DNA of 59,827 bases, from NCBI GenBank assembly GCA_016872715.1, contig VGZD01000007.1:1-59827 (forward strand), written 5' to 3'. Made by a program: the position numbers and the translations under genes. A model generated the notes under the pieces. It was not told the DNA's origin and did not search any database. It was given only the letters and a program-made list of their open reading frames with translations. Each line of letters opens with the position of its first letter. Position 1 is the first letter of the stretch. Positions 25,595 through 35,500 of the stretch are shown piece by piece. The stretch comes from Planctomycetota bacterium (GTDB taxonomy: Bacteria; Planctomycetota; UBA1135; GCA-002686595).

Positions 25595-26670
25595 GGCAAC
25601 CTCCGCGCCCAAGTCGCCACGCTCGTCCACGCGGCGAGGTACGCGCACAGTCCGGCGAGCAGGAACTCGAAGTACAGGTCGAACGTCTCGGTGTAGCGCT
25701 CTTCGCGTCGCTCGGTCCGCTCGAGCCGCTCGATCTCGGCGTAGGTGCGCTCGAGCGAGTCGCGATCCTTGGCGCGGAAGAAGCGTCCGCCGGTGAGCTC
25801 CGCGATCTGCTCGAGCTCGGTCGCGTCGAGTTCGCGCTCGGTGCGGTACACGCGGCCGAACACGTCTTCCTGAAAGGCGTAGCGGCCCGCGAGCACGGTG
25901 TAGACCTTGACGCCCTTCTCGCGCGCGAGCTCGGCCGCCTTGAGCGGCAAGATGTCGGGCACGTTGTTCTCGCCGTCGGTGAGCAGCACGACGACCTTCG
26001 ACGCCGCGTCCGTCTCCGCGAGGATCGAAACCGCCTTGGCGAGGCCACGTCCGATCGCGGTGCCGTCCTCCATCTCGTTGCGCACGTAGTGCACGGTCTC
26101 GAGGAAGCCCTCGAACGCACCGTAGTCGAGCGTGAACGGACACAGCAGCATCGGATACTGCGCGAACGTGAGCAGCGCGCAGCTGTCGGACGCGCCGACG
26201 CGATCGGTCATGCGCCGTTGCGCGAACGCTCCCACGACCTGCTTGGCGACATCGAGGCGCGTCTTGCCCGGCTCGAGATCGTCGTACTTCATCGAGCCCG
26301 AGCGGTCGATGACGAGCGCGATGTCGATGCCCTCCGAGATCGTCTGGCGCACCGAGTTGCCGCGCACGGGGCGCGAGAGAGCGATGCACACGAGCACGAT
26401 CGCAACGCCCTGCAGCACGAGCGGCACCCAGCCGAGGCGCTGGCTCCATGTCCGCGGCGGCGGCGCCGACGGCAGCAGGGGCACGCGCCCCGGCTCGAGT
26501 CCGCGCCGCGCGCGCCCCCACGCGAGCAACAAGAGCGCCGGCGGCACGAGCGCGAGAAACCACGGATCGGCGAGGTAGAGCTCGCCCCACAGGTGGTAGC
26601 GCGCCTCGGCGGCACTCTTCACGCCCGCCGCGGACGGCGCGACCTGCGCGATCCACCCCAACAGCGTCAT
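25591..26670 (-). CDS. batA: VWA-domain membrane protein BatA
   Basis: A 359-residue protein with two N-terminal membrane helices (about 38-52 and 82-98), a VWA domain with MIDAS residues Asp122-x-Ser124-x-Ser126 ('VIDRSGSMKYDD') and 'VVLLTDGENNVPD', and a C-terminal membrane helix near 335-352. It is the first VWA protein of the operon. The ATG at 26670 overlaps the upstream gene's stop (ATGA). Asp/Ser MIDAS residues are intact, so metal binding is expected. Confidence 0.9.
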   Translation of the reverse strand: MTLLGWIAQVAPSAAGVKSAAEARYHLWGELYLADPWFLALVPPALLLLAWGRARRGLEPGRVPLLPSAPPPRTWSQRLGWVPLVLQGVAIVLVCIALSRPVRGNSVRQTISEGIDIALVIDRSGSMKYDDLEPGKTRLDVAKQVVGAFAQRRMTDRVGASDSCALLTFAQYPMLLCPFTLDYGAFEGFLETVHYVRNEMEDGTAIGRGLAKAVSILAETDAASKVVVLLTDGENNVPDILPLKAAELAREKGVKVYTVLAGRYAFQEDVFGRVYRTERELDATELEQIAELTGGRFFRAKDRDSLERTYAEIERLERTERREERYTETFDLYFEFLLAGLCAYLAAWTSVATWARRLP

Positions 26671-27551
26671 GCCGCGCTCCTCGGCGTAGGCGCCGCGCCT
26701 TCGAGCACGCGCGCGGCACGCGCGAGGTCCTCGCGCACGGCCCACTGGGTCGGACGCGCGGCGGCGTACTTCGCGCCGCGGCACGACGCCAACAGCTCCT
26801 CGAGCGCGCTGGCCACGTCGGGAGCGAGAGCGTCGCGCACGCCAGAGAACCACTCCTCGTCGGTCCACGCGGCGCGTCGTGTTCCCGCGCGCGCATCGAG
26901 CTCGCCGCGCACCAGCCGCGACAGGTCGTAGTACAGCTCGCGCACGATCGAGGGGTCGTCGAGCTGGCGGGTCGAAAGCTCGGCGAGGCGCGCGGCGGCG
27001 GAGGGCGGAGGTGCTTCGCTCTTGCGACGGCCGCGCGCCAGCCAGCCGCAGGCCGCTCCCAAGAGTGCGGTCGCGACGGCGCAGACCGTGAGCCACGTCG
27101 AGAGCCCCGCGACCTCCTCCGGTCCGGCCGGTCGGAAGTCGCGCGGCTCGCGCGGCGCGTCCTCGCCGTCGAACAGCGCGGGCGCAAAGCGCAGCGTGCG
27201 CGCCTCGTGCTCGACGCGCGCCTTGACGCCGCTTGGAAGCTCGATGTCCACCTGAACCCGCGGCAATTCGCGTTCGCCGGCCTCGAGCGAGGCGAGCTCG
27301 ATCTTCCAGCGCGTCTCGCTCGCGTTCGTGCGCGCATCGAGCCGCGCGGGCGCGAGCTCGAGCCACGAGTAGTCGCTGTCCGCCCAATCCGCTGCGAGGC
27401 GCGCGCGCGCGCCGCTCTCGTGCTCCACGACGAGCTCCATCGCCACGCCCTCGCCCACACCGGCCGTCGCGGCGCTCGTCTCCCAGCGCACTCGCGCGAG
27501 GGGCGCGGCGCCATCCTGCGCCCACAGCGCGAGCACGAGCGCGGCGATCAC
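26667..27551 (-). CDS. Single-anchor membrane protein of the Bat operon (DUF4381/BatX-like position)
   Basis: A 294-residue protein with an N-terminal signal-like stretch ('VIAALVLALWAQ'), a periplasmic beta-rich domain (about 20-145), one membrane helix near residues 148-168 ('TWLTVCAVATALLGAACGWLA') and a cytoplasmic helical domain with 'PSIVRELYYDLSRLVRGELD' and 'WTDEEWF'. That layout fits the small anchored proteins between DUF58 and BatA in many Bat operons, but I do not recognise the family with certainty. Start is GTG at 27551, overlapping the DUF58 stop as GTGA. Confidence 0.68.
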   Translation of the reverse strand: MIAALVLALWAQDGAAPLARVRWETSAATAGVGEGVAMELVVEHESGARARLAADWADSDYSWLELAPARLDARTNASETRWKIELASLEAGERELPRVQVDIELPSGVKARVEHEARTLRFAPALFDGEDAPREPRDFRPAGPEEVAGLSTWLTVCAVATALLGAACGWLARGRRKSEAPPPSAAARLAELSTRQLDDPSIVRELYYDLSRLVRGELDARAGTRRAAWTDEEWFSGVRDALAPDVASALEELLASCRGAKYAAARPTQWAVREDLARAARVLEGAAPTPRSAA

Positions 27552-28486
27552 GCGGGCCTCGCTTGCCGACGACGGCGCAACAGGAAGTAGCGCGCGAGCG
27601 GATCGGCGATCGCAGCGCTCAGGTTGCCGTCGGTGGTGAGCTCGAGCAGGTCGACGCCGCAGCGCGTGAGCTCGCTCGCGAGAGCCGCCGTGCGCAGCTC
27701 GTGCTCGCGCTTCCACGCGGCGCGCACCTCGCCCGAGCGCGTGTCGACCTCGACCAAGCGGCCGCCCTCGGTCTCGCGCAGCCAGATGCGACCGGCGGCC
27801 GGGATTTCCCGCTCGAATGGATCGACCACGCGCGCCGCGATCACGTCGTGGCGTCGCGCGAGCCGCCCGAGCTTCTCCGCGGCCCGCGCGTCGAAGCCCT
27901 CGAAGTCGCTCACCACCACCAGCATCGCGCGGCGCCGCAGCAGGCGCTCCTGATGCTCGAGCGCCGCGGCGAAGTCGGTGCCGCCCTCGGTCGTGGCCGC
28001 CGCGATCACCTCGCGGATCACGCGCGCGACGGCTCCCGCGCCCTTGCGCGGCGGCAAGTGCAAACCAGGCTGCGCGCCGAACAGAGTCAGGCTCACCCGA
28101 TCCTGCGCGCGCTGGGCGACGAACGACAACAGGGCGCACAACGCCGCCGCGACCTCGCGCTTGGTCCAGCCGCGCGAACCGAAGTCCATCGACAGGCTGG
28201 TGTCGACGAGGAACCCCAGCGTGAGCTCGCGCTCCTCGACGTAGTTCTTGACGAACGGCTCTCCGGCCTTCGCCGTGCGCAGCCAGTCGATTCCGCGCAC
28301 GTCGTCGCCGGGCTGGTAGGGCCGCACTTCCTCGAACTCCACGCCCGAGCCGCGGAACGTGCTGCGGTACGCGCCCGAGAGCACGTCGTTCACCATGCGG
28401 TGCGTGCGGACTTGGATCTGGCTCACCCGCGCCAACAGCTCGGGCGCGAGCAGGTCCGCCGACGTGGCACGCTCTCCCTCGACCAT
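27548..28486 (-). CDS. DUF58 domain protein of the MoxR/Bat operon
   Basis: A 312-residue protein with the DUF58 signature 'FEEVRPYQPGDDVRGIDWLR' (about 50-69) followed by 'FVKNYVEERELTLGFLVDTSLSM'. The latter starts a VWA-like fold with a D-T-S-x-S metal site. No membrane helix is seen, so it is cytoplasmic. DUF58 proteins are encoded next to MoxR ATPases and are believed to be their adaptors or substrates. It starts 9 nt after moxR and overlaps the next gene by 4 nt. Confidence 0.9.
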   Translation of the reverse strand: MVEGERATSADLLAPELLARVSQIQVRTHRMVNDVLSGAYRSTFRGSGVEFEEVRPYQPGDDVRGIDWLRTAKAGEPFVKNYVEERELTLGFLVDTSLSMDFGSRGWTKREVAAALCALLSFVAQRAQDRVSLTLFGAQPGLHLPPRKGAGAVARVIREVIAAATTEGGTDFAAALEHQERLLRRRAMLVVVSDFEGFDARAAEKLGRLARRHDVIAARVVDPFEREIPAAGRIWLRETEGGRLVEVDTRSGEVRAAWKREHELRTAALASELTRCGVDLLELTTDGNLSAAIADPLARYFLLRRRRQARPA

Positions 28487-28495
28487 CCCCCGCTC

Positions 28496-29485
28496 CTAGG
28501 GCACCGCGACCGTCTCGAGCACGCGCGCGACGAGCTTGTCGCTCGTGAGCCCCTCGGCCTCGGCCTCGTAGGTCGGCACGACGCGATGGCGCAGCACGTC
28601 GCTCGCCACGCGCTTGATGTCCGCGGGCGTCACGAAGTCGCGGCCGTCGAGGAACGCGTTGGCGCGGCTGGTGAGCGCGAGCCAGATCGTCGCGCGCGGG
28701 CTGGCCCCGTAGCGGATGCGACCGGCGAGTTCCTTGAGCCCGACCGTGGCCGGTTCGCGCGTGGCGTGCACCAGCGCGACGATGTACTCGCGCAGGCGCG
28801 GGTCGAGCTTGACCGTGTCGATGGCCGCGCGCGCCGCGACGATCTGCGCGAGCGTCGCCACCGCGCGCACCTTGGGCGCGGCCTCGGTCTTCGCCATGCG
28901 CTCGAGCACGCGCAGTTCCTCTTCCTTGGAGGGATAGCGCACGACGAGCTTGAGCGCGAAGCGGTCGAGCTGCGCCTCGGGGAGCGGGTAGGTGCCTTCC
29001 TGCTCGAGCGGGTTCTGCGTCGCGAGCACGAGGAACGGAGCGGGCAGCGCGAAGCTCTCGCCACCGATCGAGACCTGATGCTCCTGCATCGACTCGAGCA
29101 GCGCGGACTGGACCTTCGCGGGCGCGCGGTTGACTTCGTCGGCGAGCACGAAGTTCGCGAACAGCGGGCCCTTGCGCACGGAAAACGTGCCCTCGCGCGC
29201 GTTGTAGATCTCCGTGCCGACGAGGTCGGAGGGCAGCAGGTCGGGCGTGAACTGGATGCGCCGGAAGCTGCCGTGCACGGCGCCCGCGAGGCTGGACACC
29301 GCCAGCGACTTGGCGAGGCCCGGCACGCCCTCGAGCAGCACGTGGCCGCCGGTCAAGAGGCCGACGAGGAGCCCGTGGACGAGCTCGTCCTGACCGATGA
29401 TGACTTCGTGCAGGGCGCGCGTGAGCTCGCCGAGAAAGGCGCCTTCGCGGGCGTGGGCGGCGTTGGCGTAGGACTGGGATTCCAT
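28496..29485 (-). CDS. moxR: MoxR-family AAA+ ATPase
   Basis: A 329-residue AAA+ protein. Walker A is G-V-P-G-L-A-K-S at residues 53-60, Walker B is in 'FVLADEVNRAPAKVQSALL', sensor 1 is in 'LVLATQNPLEQEG', and 'PLPEAQLDRFALKL' holds the arginine finger region. MoxR ATPases act as chaperones that mature VWA-containing complexes. It is the first gene of the Bat operon, which reads moxR-DUF58-batX-like-batA-batB-TPR-batD-batE-sirtuin. A 117-nt gap separates it from the upstream cytochrome b562-like gene, the likely site of the operon promoter, though no clear box is seen. Confidence 0.93.
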   Translation of the reverse strand: MESQSYANAAHAREGAFLGELTRALHEVIIGQDELVHGLLVGLLTGGHVLLEGVPGLAKSLAVSSLAGAVHGSFRRIQFTPDLLPSDLVGTEIYNAREGTFSVRKGPLFANFVLADEVNRAPAKVQSALLESMQEHQVSIGGESFALPAPFLVLATQNPLEQEGTYPLPEAQLDRFALKLVVRYPSKEEELRVLERMAKTEAAPKVRAVATLAQIVAARAAIDTVKLDPRLREYIVALVHATREPATVGLKELAGRIRYGASPRATIWLALTSRANAFLDGRDFVTPADIKRVASDVLRHRVVPTYEAEAEGLTSDKLVARVLETVAVP

Positions 29486-29561
29486 GCTGGAGGGCGCGCG
29501 GAGCGCCGCGTTCTCGCGGGGGCGATACGGACGGGGTCGGGGAGCGGGATTACGGACGAGG

Positions 29562-29584
29562 GCGCGGCGGTGTTGGCGCCGCGC
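29562..29584 (-). terminator. GC-rich hairpin after the cytochrome b562-like gene
   Basis: An 8-bp perfect stem (29562-29569 with 29577-29584) and a 7-nt loop lie 19 nt past the stop of the gene at 29603, in the gap before moxR. A second 6-bp stem with a CTCG loop (about 29584-29599) adjoins it. There is no U-tract, so a factor-dependent or weak terminator is more likely than a canonical one. Confidence 0.35.
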
Positions 29585-29602
29585 GCTCGCTCGCGAGCGG
29601 AC

Positions 29603-30064
29603 CTACTGCTCTTCCTCGGTGAAGCGCGCGTGAGCGGGATCCTCGAGTCCGCGCAGTTCCTCGAAGGCCGCGAGCGCCGCCTCCTGCTGGCCGCCGAGCA
29701 CGGCCTTCTCGACCACCAGAGCCTGCTCGAGCATGCGGATCATCTCGCTGCGATAGTCCGCGACGAACCTCGGCCGCTCGGCCTCGCTCAGCTTGGCCGC
29801 CCTGCGCGGCGTCTGCGACTTGGCCGCGACGATGTCGGCCTCGAGCTTGGCGAGGCCCGCGAGCGAGTCGGCCTGCTTCGAGGGATCGCGCAGCGAGCGA
29901 CGCAGGGCGCGGATCGAGTCCGCCATGGCCTCCATGCTCTGCTCGAGCGGACACTTCTGCGGGTCGTCCTTGCCCTCGTCGGCGAGCTGTGGCGCGAGCA
30001 CTTGCGAGGGCGCGAGGAACGCGAGCGAGCCCGCGGCGAGGAGGAGGGGCAGGAGGAGCTTCAT
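29603..30064 (-). CDS. Cytochrome b562-like exported four-helix protein
   Basis: A 153-residue protein with a signal peptide (about 1-23, 'LLLAAGSLAFLAPSQVLA') and an all-helical mature part. Helix 1 contains 'LEQSMEAMADSIRALRRSL' and the C-terminus has 'DPAHARF'. In cytochrome b562 a Met in helix 1 and a His near the end ligate haem; Met44/Met47 and His145 could do so here. No CXXCH is present, so haem would be non-covalent. The ATG at 30064 is used; a GTG three codons upstream is possible. It lies 12 nt after the MscS gene. Confidence 0.65.
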   Translation of the reverse strand: MKLLLPLLLAAGSLAFLAPSQVLAPQLADEGKDDPQKCPLEQSMEAMADSIRALRRSLRDPSKQADSLAGLAKLEADIVAAKSQTPRRAAKLSEAERPRFVADYRSEMIRMLEQALVVEKAVLGGQQEAALAAFEELRGLEDPAHARFTEEEQ

Positions 30065-30076
30065 GGCTGGCACAGA

Positions 30077-31879
30077 TTAGCGCGGAATCGCGTCGGGGTC
30101 GCCTTCGACGAACTGGACGGGCGCGGGCTTGCCGGACAGAGCTCCCACGCTCCCGCGCGCGAGCTCCTTCGCGCTCGCACGACCGTGATCGAGGGCCGCG
30201 CGGCGACCCGAGGGCACGTCCTTGTGCACGAGATCCTCCGGCCGACCGACCCACACGGTCGTGGTCGGGAACGCGAAGTTCACGCCGAGGCGCTGAGCGA
30301 GCTCGAGGATGTCGAGGAACAGGCGATGGCGCTCGCGTGCGAAGGTCGGGAACTCGGTCGTCTCGATGAAGCAGATCACCTCGATGTCGAGCGAGCTCGC
30401 TCCGAAGTTCGAGAACCACACGTGGTAGTTGTCCTTCGCCGTGTAGGGGTGCGCGCGCACGAGCTCGCGCACGCCTTCGCAGAAGGCCTCGATGGACTGC
30501 GAGGGAGTGTCGTAGGTCACGCCGAGCTGGAACTTGACGCGGCGCTCGCGGCGCGCGCCGAGGCAGTCGACGTGGCTCGAGATGAAGCGCGAGTTGGGCA
30601 CCGTGACGAGGCTGTCCTCGGGCGTGCGGATGCGCGTGGAGCGGAAGCCGACCTCCTCGACGGTGCCCTCGATGTCGCTCAGCTTGACGAGGTCGCCGAT
30701 CTTGAACGACCCGTCGAGCAGCACGGTGAAGGTTCCGAACAGATTCTCGACCGAGTCCTTGGCGGCGAAGCCGATGGCGAGCGAACCGATCGAGAGACCG
30801 GCGAGGATGTGCCACAAATCGCCCGTGATCTTCGACACGAACACCACCGCACCGACGATCAGGATCAAGATCTTGAGCGTGCGCCGCAACAGCGGCACGA
30901 GCATGTCGTCGAGCTTGTTCTCGCTGCGCTCGGCCTTGACCTGCAAGGGCCAGCAGGCGATGTCGGCGAGGTGGTAGGCGGTCCACACCGTCATCACGGT
31001 CGTGAACATCTGCACGCCCAGACGCACCGGCGCGTAAATGCTGACCGGCAGGTCGAGCAGTTGCACGCCGGCGAGCCACAACCAAGCGAGCAGCAGCCAT
31101 CCAAACGGACGCTCGAACCGCGCGAGCAGCTCCGCGGGCAAGGACTCGCCCTCGAAGCGCGACAGCTTGCGGATCAACGGCCGGACCGAGACCGTGAGTA
31201 TGCGCTCGAAGAAGAACGCCACGAGGAACAGGATCAAGAAGCCGATCCACTGCCAGGGCTCGAGCAGGAAGCCGCCGCCCTTGAGCTTGGCGGGCACCAG
31301 ACTGCGCACGAGTTCCTCGGTCGAGAGCGGCTTGTCGCCGATCGACTCGATGCGGGGCAGGTCGGCGGCGCGGCGATACCACTGGTCGATGCGCGCGGAG
31401 GTGGTCGTGTCGATCAGCCAGCCGTGGTCTTCCGTGTCGACGAAGCCGATGGTGAGCACGAACTCGGGGTCGACCTCGCTGGGCACGATCCACTCCCGCC
31501 GATTGTCGTCGACCACCACGAGCTCGCGCTCGACGCGCTCGGGATCGATCAGCGTGACGTGGTCGAAGATGCGGCCGAGCAGGCGGGCGAACTCGCGCGC
31601 GCGCTCGCCACCGGTGAGCCCCTCGCGCGCCTCGAAGGCCTGCGCGGCGCGGTCGAGGAACTTGGACTGCCGGGTGCGTTCGTAGTCGTAGATCGAGAGC
31701 AGCGCATCCAGCGTCTCGCGCGGCGAGGCGAAACGCTCGACGGGCGTGCTCGCGGGCGCGCCGACGGGCACTTGCGGTCGCGCGAAGGCGAGCGTGGGGA
31801 GCGCGAGGACCGCCGCGAGCGCGAGCAGCAGGCTAGGGACGATCCGGGAGAGTCGTGGGCGCAAGATCAGGTTCGACAT
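30077..31879 (-). CDS. MscS-family mechanosensitive ion channel
   Basis: A 600-residue protein. It has a signal-like first helix (about 10-30), a soluble extracytoplasmic domain (to about 210), four to five membrane helices and the MscS core: the pore helix 'LAGLSIGSLAIGFAAKDSVENLFG' followed by the beta domain 'FKIGDLVKLSDIEGTVEEVGFRSTRIR' and 'VTVPNSRF', then a C-terminal alpha/beta domain. It is larger than E. coli MscS (286) through the N-terminal domain, like YnaI/MscM-type channels. It releases osmolytes under membrane tension. Its first 47 nt overlap the end of the lytic transglycosylase gene. Confidence 0.9.
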   Translation of the reverse strand: MSNLILRPRLSRIVPSLLLALAAVLALPTLAFARPQVPVGAPASTPVERFASPRETLDALLSIYDYERTRQSKFLDRAAQAFEAREGLTGGERAREFARLLGRIFDHVTLIDPERVERELVVVDDNRREWIVPSEVDPEFVLTIGFVDTEDHGWLIDTTTSARIDQWYRRAADLPRIESIGDKPLSTEELVRSLVPAKLKGGGFLLEPWQWIGFLILFLVAFFFERILTVSVRPLIRKLSRFEGESLPAELLARFERPFGWLLLAWLWLAGVQLLDLPVSIYAPVRLGVQMFTTVMTVWTAYHLADIACWPLQVKAERSENKLDDMLVPLLRRTLKILILIVGAVVFVSKITGDLWHILAGLSIGSLAIGFAAKDSVENLFGTFTVLLDGSFKIGDLVKLSDIEGTVEEVGFRSTRIRTPEDSLVTVPNSRFISSHVDCLGARRERRVKFQLGVTYDTPSQSIEAFCEGVRELVRAHPYTAKDNYHVWFSNFGASSLDIEVICFIETTEFPTFARERHRLFLDILELAQRLGVNFAFPTTTVWVGRPEDLVHKDVPSGRRAALDHGRASAKELARGSVGALSGKPAPVQFVEGDPDAIPR

Positions 31880-32588
31880 CGGAGTGCGCGTGGGGAACAG
31901 GAACGGAAGCGGGTTGAGTCTCGGGTGCGAGCGGCGCGGGCGGGACTTCGCTCGCGAGCACGCGCGCGTCGCCACCGGCGGGAGAGGTCGGCGTGATGTG
32001 GCCGCGGGCGACGAACTCGTCGCGGTAGGCGAGCACGCGGCGCGCGTACCCGAGCACGTCGCTCTCCCCCTCGTTCTCCGAGCGCCACGCAGGATAGGAT
32101 CCGTGGATCCGAATCCAACCGTCGAGGCGGCCGGGGCCGGTGTTGTAGGCGACCAGCGCAGCCTCGAAGTCGCCGCCGTAGCGACGAGCGAGCCAGCGCA
32201 GGTAGTGGGCCGAGAGCCGCGCGTTGAGCGCGGGATCCGCGAGCAGGTCCTCGCGTTCGGGTTCGTTCAGCCCGAGCAGCGCCGCGCGCTCGCGCGCGGT
32301 GGGGAGCATCAGTTGGAACATGCCCAGCGCGCCCGCATTGGACACCGCATCCGGGCGTCCGCCCGACTCGGCCAGCGCCACGCCGGCCAGCAGGTTGGGA
32401 TCGAGGCCAAACTCGGCCGCCGCGGCGCGGATCAGCTCGGCATGGCCCTCGACACGTCGATAGCCGACCGACGCCATCACGGGCCGCGCCACGCGCTCGA
32501 CCGAGAACCACCCCGCGAACGCGAGCACGCCGAGCCAGAACACTCGGTGAATCCAGCGCCCGCGATCGTTGCGCCTGCGGCGGCTCAC
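31833..32588 (-). CDS. Membrane-anchored lytic transglycosylase (SLT, MltE/Slt70-like)
   Basis: A 251-residue protein with an N-terminal membrane anchor (about 13-29) after a basic start. The catalytic domain has the active Glu74 in 'ALAESGGRPDAVS', 'GALGMFQLMLPTA', and 'ALVAYNTGPGRLDGW', the three signature motifs of SLT-type transglycosylases. The C-terminal 45 residues are Pro/Ala-rich. It cleaves peptidoglycan glycan strands to anhydro-muropeptides. Start is GTG at 32588, 2 nt after the HEAT-repeat gene's stop; no ATG precedes the anchor. Together with the MscS gene it forms an envelope gene group. Confidence 0.9.
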   Translation of the reverse strand: MSRRRRNDRGRWIHRVFWLGVLAFAGWFSVERVARPVMASVGYRRVEGHAELIRAAAAEFGLDPNLLAGVALAESGGRPDAVSNAGALGMFQLMLPTARERAALLGLNEPEREDLLADPALNARLSAHYLRWLARRYGGDFEAALVAYNTGPGRLDGWIRIHGSYPAWRSENEGESDVLGYARRVLAYRDEFVARGHITPTSPAGGDARVLASEVPPAPLAPETQPASVPVPHAHSDVEPDLAPTTLPDRP

Positions 32589-32590
32589 GC

Positions 32591-35500
32591 TCAGCCCTTC
32601 GCGCGCGCGAGGAGCTGCTCGCGCAAGGTGGAGAGCCACAGGTCGCGCTGGCGCCCGCGCGCGGGCAGCGCGCCGACATCGCGCCCCACCAGCCGCGCGA
32701 ACTCGCGCCGCGCGCGCTCGCACAACCAACTCTCGTCGCGCCGCGCGCACTGCTCGAGGAACGCGAGCCCCTCGCTCGTCCCCGAGCGAATCGCGGCCGA
32801 ATCGCACGGCGCGAGGTCGATCCGCCCCGCCGCGGCGGCGAGCCAAGCCTGAGGATCGTCGTGAGCCACGTCTTCCCACCACGTCCACCACGCGGCCGAG
32901 GCGTTGGACTTGGAGCGCAGATCGAGGCACGAGAGCACCGCGAGCTCCTCCGCCACGCGCGCGTCGCCCGGCTCCTCGGCGAGCAGCGTGAGCAGCGGCG
33001 ACATCACCTGCGGCACGAGCTGTTCGGAGAGCAGCAGCGCGGCCTCCCGACGCGCCTTGGACGCCGGCGCGCGCGCCATGCGCAGCAACTCGTCCCACGC
33101 CGCGCTGCCCTGCGCGAGCAACCCGCGTCGCGCGGGCGCGTAGGTCACGTCCTTGGGGCCCTTCGCGAGCAGCGAGACGAGCAACGGAACGCTGCCGGGA
33201 TCCCGCAGCGCGGTCATGCCCTCGGCGGCGGCGACGCGCACCGCCGGATCGCCGTCGGAGAGCGCCGCGAGCAGCGTTCCGAGCGCGGCGTCACCGCCTA
33301 GATGCCCGAGCGCGCGCAGGGCCGCCACGCGCACGTCCGCATGGGCATGGCGCGTGCGCGCGAGCACTTCGCCCGTCGCGGCGACGACGCGCGCTTCGCC
33401 GAGCGAAAGCAACGCGGCCGCGACCACGCGCAACTCGGAATCATCGAGCAGCGCTCGCAGCGCCGCGAGCTCGCGCTCACCGCCCGTGCGCACCAAGGCC
33501 GTCGCGGCGACCGCGCGCACGAACGGACGCTCGTCGCGCGCACACTCGAGCGTGAACTCGACGCCCGCGCGCGCGAACACTCCGGCGAGCTCCTGCGGCG
33601 CGCTCGACTCCAAACCCGCGATCCAGACGTCGACGAGCTCCCACGCCGCCGCGGCGGGCAGTTCGCTGGCGCTGCCTTGCGCCGCCGCCATCGCGAGCTC
33701 GAGCAGCGTGCGCGAGCGCGCGCCGAAGAAGCGTTCGTCGCGCAGGAGCGCGATGAGCGCGCCGAGATCGTCCGCGCCGGCGCAGGCCGACTGCGACTGG
33801 ATGCGGGCGAGCTCCGTCACGGCGCTGTCGCGCTCCGCGGGCGGGAGTTTCGACGCGCGCACCAGCACGCGACGCCACAGCGCCGCCGTGCGCGCCGCGG
33901 GCTCGTGCGCGCCCTCCCACCACGGCGCCTCGGCTTCCCACAGCGCCACGCGCCCGAGCGCGACTCCGGGCTCGGGGAACAACTGCCAGCGATTGCGCTC
34001 TTCGAGCGCGCGCAACTCGTCCACCGCGCGGCCGAACCATGCTTCGACGGCGGCACCCGCGAAGCGAAACGACTTCGCGCGCTCGCGGCACTCGACCGTG
34101 AGCGCGCGACCGGGCTCGAACGAGCTCCCGCGCCCGCCGGGCAAGCGCTCGGCACCGAAGATGCCGCCCTGCGCGAGCACTTCCCACAGTGCGCGCGCCT
34201 GGGACGGCGCGAGCACGAGCGTGCGCTCGTCGAGTTGCCCGCGCGCGTCGAGTTCGCGCGCGCGTTGCGCACCGACGAGCCGAAGCACGCTGGTGCGGCC
34301 CACGGCGAGCTCGTCTTCGAGCCGCACGTCGAGCGCTCCGGCGTCCTCGGCGCGCACCACCATCGCCGCGCGCGCGGCGCAAAAGCCGTTCGCGTGTGCG
34401 CTCCACCACTGCACCCAGCGCGGGCCGTCGGCCCCGAAGTTCTGGCCCGTGATCAGGTGCAGGCGACGCACCGCCGTCGGGACGATGGAGCTGAAATCGG
34501 GCGAGAAATCCTCGGCCGAGACCGCGCGCACGAGCCGGTGCGGAACGTCGAGATCGAGCCACGTCGTGTCGAGGCCTGCGGGGCTGCGAAAGCCGACGCC
34601 CGCGAGCGCGGCGGCGCTCGCCGCCGCGACGAGCGCGTCGCGCGAGCCGAGGCCCTCGACGAGCCGCGGCACGTGCGCGGCGCCGAGCACGGGCTCGAGC
34701 CGCAGGTCTTCGCGCTCGCACAGCGCGAGCAACGCGTAGGCTCCGCGGCGCAACAGTCCGCGCTCCGCGAACGCCCGCGCGACGAGCTCGGCGTCGAGTC
34801 CGTCCGCCGCGCGCGGCGCGAGCGCATCGACCGCGCGGCGCGCGACGGCGCCGTTGGCATCCCCGAGGCGTTCGAGCAGCAGAGTCGTCGCGAGCGGATC
34901 GCGCGAACTCTCGAGCAGCGCGGTCGCGCGCAGGCGCGTGTCGGCGTCCTTGTGGCGCAGCGGCGCGTCGAGCGCGCTGGGGGGCAAGGCCTCCCCGAGC
35001 GCGGCGAGCCGACGCTGCACGGCAACTCGCACCGGCGTCTGGCGATGTCCGAGCAGGCGCGAGAGAGTCTCGGCGTTGGCCCGCGCGGGGGCGAGTTCGC
35101 AGAGCGCTTCGACGGCGGCGGAAGCGGCGGCCGTCGGCAGGCGCTCGTCGAGGCGCGCGAGGGCGCGCTCCACATCGAGGGGCTCGCCACTCGCGAGCAG
35201 CGCGCGCAGTCCGACGAGGAACGTCGGCGCGTGGTCGCTGGAGAGCGCACCGCTCGCCGCCGCGCGCCCCACCTCGCCCATGCGCGCGAGCGTCGTCGCG
35301 GCCTGTTCGACCATCGGGCTGCCGAGCGCGCGCAGCTTGGCGACCTCGGCGAGCACGTAGCTCGCCGCATTGGCTCCTCCCCCATTGAATCCGCTCATCG
35401 GCGCGAGCCCGACCATCGGCGCGAGCCCGTTCGGCGGCCTGGGACCGGCGCTCTCGGCGGAAGGCGTCGGTGTCGGCGTCGGTGTCGGTGTCGGCGCTGG

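Noticed and set aside
30064..30079. TAATCT as a promoter for the cytochrome b562-like gene
   Set aside because: It overlaps the MscS stop codon, the spacing is 9 nt rather than 7, and the 12-nt gap suggests co-transcription with MscS.
27233..31996. Very long plus-strand open frame (1,587 codons) across the Bat/MscS region
   Set aside because: It is antisense to well-supported genes (moxR, DUF58, MscS and others), its residue content is biased to Arg/Ala/Glu/His, and no domain is recognisable. Long antisense frames are expected at this GC and codon bias.
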